Shown piece after piece: positions 6,880-9,804 of a stretch of DNA of 9,804 nucleotides. The translations under genes and the position numbers were made by a program. How positions within the stretch are numbered: the stretch's first letter is position 1; each line of letters opens with the position of its first letter. Below the pieces are notes generated by a model, which saw only the letters and a list, made by a program, of their open reading frames with translations, was not told where the DNA came from and did no database searches. Source of the stretch: Methanomassiliicoccales archaeon (GTDB lineage Archaea > Thermoplasmatota > Thermoplasmata > Methanomassiliicoccales > JACIVX01); NCBI GenBank assembly GCA_028679985.1, contig JAJRAH010000137.1:1-9804 (forward strand), given 5' to 3'.

Positions 6880-7854
6880 TCAGAATTCAAGCAGCGACTT
6901 CTGGTTTCTGATCAACGGATGCGCTTCGATCCCGAACGATCTCCGGATCTCGGAGGCCAGCTCCACGGAAAACCCATGATGAGTGAACACAACGGACGGG
7001 CTGCAGGCCCTCACGAAGGCCATCAGCTCCTCGAAATCCGCATGATCCGAGAACGGAAACGCCTCATCGACTCCCATCTTGTACTTGAACGACGACTCGA
7101 CGGACCAGCCGGAAACGATTGCGATTCTCATTCCCTTCTTCTTCCAGTGACGGATCAGATTCGAGTTCCTTACGCTCGGAGGACATATCATCAGGAAAGG
7201 CTCCTTCACGTTCTCCCTCGAATAAGGCAAGCATTTCGATAGCGTCTCGGTACCTTCGACCAGACGGGTCATGTTCATTACCGATCCGTGAAGATATGGC
7301 GTCAGGCTGCCGAGCATCCTTATCAGCTCCTGAGACTTCCCGAGAGGATACGCGAAGAGAGCGACGGACTGCCCCTGCGAGATATTGTCGTCGACCCAAT
7401 CCTTTATGACACCGATCATCGCATCGGTGGGGGGGAAGACGTACCGAGGCATGCCGTATGTGGCCTCAATCACAAGCACATCCGCTTTCGAGGGTGCGGC
7501 GCCGACGATCCCGAGACGGTTCCTCGGACAGAAGTCGCCAGTATACAAGACCTTGCGATCTCCGTTCACGAGGAACATCGTCGAACCGGCGACGTGCCCC
7601 GCGTTCTTCATTTCGATTCCGTTGGGTTCGTCGATCTCGATCTCGCATCCTAATCTGCTAATCGCGCATCTGAGCGTCGCATCGGAGCACACGACCTTCT
7701 TTCCTTGAACGCTCTTCGGGAGATGATCCTCGTGGGCGTGCGAGACGCAGTATATCCCGGCGTTGCCGACAGCAGCTGGATCGAAGTAGCACCGCGGTTC
7801 TCCCGAGAACTCGACACCATTCCCCAATCCGATCTCGAGCGCATCCCTGCCCAT
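6880..7854 (-). CDS. Metallo-beta-lactamase/beta-CASP nuclease (COG1236-like exonuclease)
   Basis: Predicted zinc-dependent nuclease, 324 residues from ATG 7854. Metal ligands are the HAHEDH motif at residues 39-44, His87 in GHVAGS, Asp107 in YTGDF, and His271 in FSDHAD. The beta-CASP part shows Glu130 in VIEATYGMP and a C-terminal THHG at 291-294. The stretch FAYPLGKSQELIRML and the THHGFS ending recall the ligase-associated DNA exonuclease / SNM1-like branch more than the KH-containing aCPSF1 mRNA-processing factors, and it lacks KH domains; whether the substrate is DNA or RNA is undecided. The frame runs open to an ATG at 8037, adding 61 basic, non-family-like residues. ATG 7854 is preferred because it begins at the expected first strand and lies about 29 nt from a TATA box. 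It diverges from the RecA-like/PolB unit and converges on truB. Confidence 0.85.
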   Translation of the reverse strand: MGRDALEIGLGNGVEFSGEPRCYFDPAAVGNAGIYCVSHAHEDHLPKSVQGKKVVCSDATLRCAISRLGCEIEIDEPNGIEMKNAGHVAGSTMFLVNGDRKVLYTGDFCPRNRLGIVGAAPSKADVLVIEATYGMPRYVFPPTDAMIGVIKDWVDDNISQGQSVALFAYPLGKSQELIRMLGSLTPYLHGSVMNMTRLVEGTETLSKCLPYSRENVKEPFLMICPPSVRNSNLIRHWKKKGMRIAIVSGWSVESSFKYKMGVDEAFPFSDHADFEELMAFVRACSPSVVFTHHGFSVELASEIRRSFGIEAHPLIRNQKSLLEF

Positions 7855-7878
7855 CGGATTTTGGCTATGTTGAGAGTG

Positions 7879-7887
7879 GTATTTATC
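7879..7887 (-). promoter_or_regulatory. TATA-like box of the beta-CASP nuclease gene (leaderless promoter)
   Basis: On the minus strand this reads GATAAATAC. Its centre is about 29 nt upstream of ATG 7854, so transcription would begin at or within a few bases of the start codon. No SD precedes that ATG (catagccaaaatccg), which agrees with a leaderless transcript. A second minus-strand candidate, AGATATAAC (8069-8077), would suit the longer start at 8037. Confidence 0.5.
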
Positions 7888-7919
7888 TCGTTTGAACAGC
7901 GGACCGAAAGATGTCTTCC

Positions 7920-8062
7920 TTCGGAGGTCGACGTACCTGATGTCTCTCCGTGTCCTTTTCCGCTTTCCTTGAGAAGATGTGGTTCGTCGGATGCTTGAGC
8001 ACCATGGAGAATTCGGGCCTGTCTCTGTTTTGTCCATGATATTATTGATGCGGACCTCCGAA
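7920..8062. repeat. Split 10-bp inverted repeat in the divergent promoter region
   Basis: TTCGGAGGTC at 7920-7929 is the exact reverse complement of GACCTCCGAA at 8053-8062, with 123 bp between the arms. The right arm is part of GCGGACCTCCGAA, and the GCGGACC portion recurs at 7899-7905. The left arm lies about 32 bp upstream of the minus-strand TATA box and the right arm about 60 bp upstream of the plus-strand TATA box. This layout suggests paired operator sites for one regulator, but function is inferred only. Confidence 0.35.
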
Positions 8063-8121
8063 TGAACGGTTATATCTAGATTGGCAAAAAGGTACTTTCA
8101 GTCATCTCCTACCTCCACCCA

Positions 8122-8129
8122 TTTATAAG
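8122..8129 (+). promoter_or_regulatory. TATA box upstream of the RecA-like/PolB unit
   Basis: TTTATAAG matches the archaeal TATA consensus (TTTAWA). Transcription would begin near 8150, leaving a very short leader before ATG 8160 and excluding the in-frame ATG at 8133, only 4 nt downstream of the box. A second candidate, GTTATATCT at 8069-8077, would give a start near 8100 and allow ATG 8133. Which one is used cannot be settled from sequence alone. Confidence 0.5.
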
Positions 8130-8159
8130 ATAATGCCGACTTCAAAAGAAGGGGAGGCA

Positions 8160-8897
8160 ATGACTTTCGCGATGCCGGAGGCTTCGATACGCGACGCTGT
8201 CGAGAGCGAGGTCCAGCTAGACATCGTTCAGGAAAAGATCATTGACACCTCGATACCAGCTATTGACGCCTTTGTGAAAGGATTTCAATCGTCACAGATC
8301 GCCTTCATCGATAGCTCCGACTGGATGCTGTTCGACCTGACCCATGCTCTGTGCGTCAACGCCATCAACTCCCTCGGTGGAGAAATCGTATGGGTGGACG
8401 GCGGAAACTCCATCAATCCCTATGAGCTCGCGGGTCTGTGCAAGCGGCTCAGGATGGACATAGGGGAGACCCTGGACTGCATAAACATATCGAGGGCGTT
8501 CACCGCGTATCAAATGGTCACGCTTATAGTGGACGCGCTTGAGAAGGAGGTCGAGCGTACAGGGTCCGAGCTGGTCGTCGTCTCCTGCTTCCCGGACCTA
8601 TTCTTAGATGGGGATATGTGGTGGTCCGAATCACTCCAGCTAATGAAGCACTGCATATCTACACTGCAGTCCATAACGAGAAGGCATAACACCGTTACGA
8701 TCCTGACGAACTACGGTCTGACAAAGATGCTCTACAAGAAGAGTCTCAGGACCATTCTGTATAGCAATGCCGACAAGGTGCTTCGCATAGAGAACAAGAA
8801 AGACGCACTTCTTCTGAGCCTGGTTAAGGAAGAACGAACGATGCTGTACCACCCCGTTCCTTACTACCAGATGACGCTCGACGAGTTCTGGAGGTGA
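8160..8897 (+). CDS. RecA/RadA-fold protein with degenerate nucleotide-binding motifs and C-terminal PIP-box
   Basis: 245-residue protein resembling the RecA/RadA core: strand SSQIAFIDSS where Walker A should be, GGEIVWVDGGNSINPYELAG, INISRAFTAYQM, the SELVVVSCFPDLFLD strand, and HNTVTILTN. The Walker A lysine-threonine pair is absent (residues 46-61 have no GxxxxGK[ST]) and the Walker B aspartate position reads Ser142, so ATP hydrolysis is unlikely. The C-terminus ends Q237-M-T-L-D-E-F-W, a full match to the PCNA-interaction pattern Qxxhxxaa. The start at ATG 8160 fits the TATA box at 8122 and has GGGGAGG just upstream, though with only a 2-nt spacer; ATG 8133 is an alternative that adds nine residues. 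Its TGA lies in the SD of the next gene. The likely role is a scaffold for the downstream polymerase, by analogy to ImuA/SulA-type RecA-like partners (inference). Confidence 0.75.
   Translation: MTFAMPEASIRDAVESEVQLDIVQEKIIDTSIPAIDAFVKGFQSSQIAFIDSSDWMLFDLTHALCVNAINSLGGEIVWVDGGNSINPYELAGLCKRLRMDIGETLDCINISRAFTAYQMVTLIVDALEKEVERTGSELVVVSCFPDLFLDGDMWWSESLQLMKHCISTLQSITRRHNTVTILTNYGLTKMLYKKSLRTILYSNADKVLRIENKKDALLLSLVKEERTMLYHPVPYYQMTLDEFWR
8890..8897 (+). promoter_or_regulatory. Shine-Dalgarno site supporting a CTG start
   Basis: GGAGGTGA overlaps the stop of the RecA-like gene and lies 4 nt before CTG 8902. The same 4-nt spacing occurs at uL18 (1040) and truB (5914). No ATG, GTG or TTG in the downstream frame lies near it. 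Confidence 0.6.
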
Positions 8898-8901
8898 GGA
8901 C

Positions 8902-9150
8902 CTGGGAAGGACGGTCCCTACGTATAGACAGACGCTTGAATCGATCGTACGGGATCTGGGAGACTATAGGCGTGCCCTCACCGAGGAGGACAGAGAGGTG
9001 TTCGACGAGATGATGAAGAAGGCTAGGATGCATGCCTCGGCGTCCACGTATGCGGCCTTCCTCGACCCTTTGGGAGGATTCGTGCTCTCCATCCTGCTCG
9101 AACAGGAGAAGAGCCTTCGAGCTTTGAAGGAAAAGAATGAGGGGAGATGA
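8902..9150 (+). CDS. Small helical protein between RecA-like and PolB genes, probable CTG start
   Basis: Conserved-looking protein of unknown function, 82 residues if translation begins at CTG 8902. It reads (M)GRTVPTYRQTLESIVRDL, then DYRRALTEEDREVFDEMMKK, ARMHASASTYAAFLDPLGG and FVLSILLEQEKSLRALKE. I recall archaeal small proteins with the same PTYR...HASA...SILLEQEK pattern, which supports the whole length being coding, but I cannot name a domain. The frame opens after a stop at 8872-8874. Before CTG it has no ATG, GTG or TTG; the first standard start is GTG 8998, which would discard the conserved N-terminus. An ideal SD precedes the CTG. The TGA overlaps the polymerase ATG (ATGA), so it is coupled on both sides. 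It is predicted mostly helical with no membrane segment or cysteines, so it is probably a protein-protein partner of its neighbours. Confidence 0.72.
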   Translation: MGRTVPTYRQTLESIVRDLGDYRRALTEEDREVFDEMMKKARMHASASTYAAFLDPLGGFVLSILLEQEKSLRALKEKNEGR

Positions 9151-9804
9151 AGGGTTGGATCATAGACTGCTACCCAGATTACGAGCACGATTGCATCGTG
9201 ATCTGGATAAAGACGAACAGGGGGGTCGAGAGGCGCGTGGACAAGTGCTTCTTCCCGAAGTTCTACGTTTGGGCGCCGGAAGAGCGGCTCATGAAGCTTG
9301 CCGACGATCTCACGATGTTCGACGTCAAGGAGCTGACCCTCGAGAGCAAGAAGATTTGGCTCGGAGAGGAGGAGAGGTTGACGCTCGGGGTCACGATCAA
9401 CAAGTACGGATCGCTAAACCAGCTAGCCAGACAGGTGAGCCGCTGGGGGGATTACAGGGATTACAGCCTGTTCAACGTCGACATGCGGTTCGAGCAGCGG
9501 TACTTCCTCGCATACGACCTGTTCCCGATGGGGCTCATCGAATTCGGACAGGATCTCAGGTCCATCGACTCTCCGTACAGGCTGGACTACCCGATACCGA
9601 ACCTGAGGATTTCCAACCTCAAGGTGGACGTTAAGGCCAGTAACGGCATCCCTACGCTCGACGACCCCATCGGGAGCGTGCAACTCGACGATGTAGTGAT
9701 AGATGGTTCTGAGGAGAATATCCTGACCGATCTGGACTCGCTTGTCCGGAAGATCGACCCAGATGTCATATATACCCGCGACGGCGACGGATTCTACATG
9801 CACT
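9147..9804 (+). CDS. Family B DNA polymerase (PolB2/Dpo2-like), N-terminal 219 residues, cut by window end
   Basis: Template-directed DNA polymerase of family B, incomplete at its 3' end. The visible part is the N-terminal domain and the start of the exonuclease domain. It begins MKGWIIDCYPDYEHDCIVIW, then FFPKFYVWAPEE, the N-domain stretch FNVDMRFEQRYFLAYDLFPM (109-128) and a DPDVIY segment (204-209) resembling the strand before Exo II. Where an active enzyme has the Exo I Asp-Ile-Glu, this one has V-D-V-K (160-163), so proofreading may be lost. The start is certain within this frame, because a TGA lies three codons upstream and ATG 9147 is the next start. The family B call rests on overall pattern; the PolB2/Dpo2 subtype rests on the degenerate Exo I and the neighbourhood. 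The polymerase active site is outside the window. Confidence 0.8.
   Translation, partial: MKGWIIDCYPDYEHDCIVIWIKTNRGVERRVDKCFFPKFYVWAPEERLMKLADDLTMFDVKELTLESKKIWLGEEERLTLGVTINKYGSLNQLARQVSRWGDYRDYSLFNVDMRFEQRYFLAYDLFPMGLIEFGQDLRSIDSPYRLDYPIPNLRISNLKVDVKASNGIPTLDDPIGSVQLDDVVIDGSEENILTDLDSLVRKIDPDVIYTRDGDGFYMH

Noticed and set aside
7899..7930. Possible small RNA hairpin (CCGAA...TTCGG) upstream of the nuclease gene
   Set aside because: The stem is only five pairs with poor interior pairing, and no box C/D, H/ACA, tRNA or T-tract features accompany it.
7705..7998. A 97-codon plus-strand frame opposite the nuclease start region
   Set aside because: It mirrors the nuclease coding strand and its promoter, has no SD, and its product has no recognisable domain.
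8094..8099. ACTTTC upstream of the RecA-like gene, matching the ANTTTC box of UV-inducible Sulfolobus promoters
   Set aside because: The hexamer is short and degenerate, recurs by chance (also at 8163-8168), and that regulon is described for Sulfolobales, not for this type of archaeon.
9137..9634. A 165-codon plus-strand frame starting at ATG 9137
   Set aside because: It overlaps the polymerase in another frame and encodes an Arg-rich product; the polymerase frame has recognisable family B features and stays open to the window end.
1..9804. CRISPR arrays, insertion sequences, tRNA or rRNA genes
   Set aside because: I saw no regularly spaced direct repeats, transposase motifs, terminal inverted repeats or tRNA cloverleaf elements in the window.

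Overview
The window looks like chromosomal DNA from a euryarchaeon, most likely of the Thermoplasmatota (Thermoplasmata / Methanomassiliicoccales-like) lineage. The reasons are the archaeal ribosomal protein set (eL32, eL19, archaeal-type uL18, uS5, uL30 and uL15), an archaeal SecY, an Oxa1-superfamily DUF106 protein, archaeal CMP kinase and Cbf5. Archaeal TATA boxes and strong GGAGGYGA Shine-Dalgarno (SD) sites are also present. The phylum is an inference from gene order and protein style, not a search result.

Region 1 (1-6870, + strand) is the distal part of the spc-type ribosomal protein operon, packed with overlaps or gaps of about 12 nt or less: eL32 (5' end cut by the window), eL19, uL18, uS5, uL30, uL15, secY, a DUF106/EMC3-like membrane insertase gene, cmk and truB/cbf5. 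Ribosomal protein production is thus linked to protein export and insertion, CMP recycling, and rRNA/tRNA pseudouridylation. Compared with the order seen in many archaea, adenylate kinase, eL34 and eL14 are not in this stretch. Several SD sites lie inside the 3' end of the upstream gene, implying translational coupling. Two genes use TTG starts.

Region 2 (6880-7854, - strand) is a convergent gene for a metallo-beta-lactamase/beta-CASP nuclease. Its likely start sits about 29 nt downstream of a TATA-like box, suggesting a leaderless mRNA. Region 3 (7855-8159) is a divergent promoter region with TATA-like boxes for both directions and a 10-bp perfect inverted repeat split between the two promoters.

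Region 4 (8160-9804, + strand) is a tight three-gene unit. It encodes a RecA/RadA-fold protein with no recognisable Walker A or Walker B and a C-terminal PCNA-interaction (PIP-box) motif, an 82-residue helical protein that seems to start at CTG, and the N-terminal 219 residues of a family B DNA polymerase whose expected Exo I motif is degenerate. With the divergent nuclease, this resembles the archaeal PolB2/Dpo2 DNA-damage-tolerance operon and, functionally, the bacterial ImuA-ImuB-DnaE2 mutagenesis cassette. That interpretation is the most interesting hypothesis in the window. It rests on motifs, neighbourhood and family knowledge, and the polymerase active site lies beyond the window.
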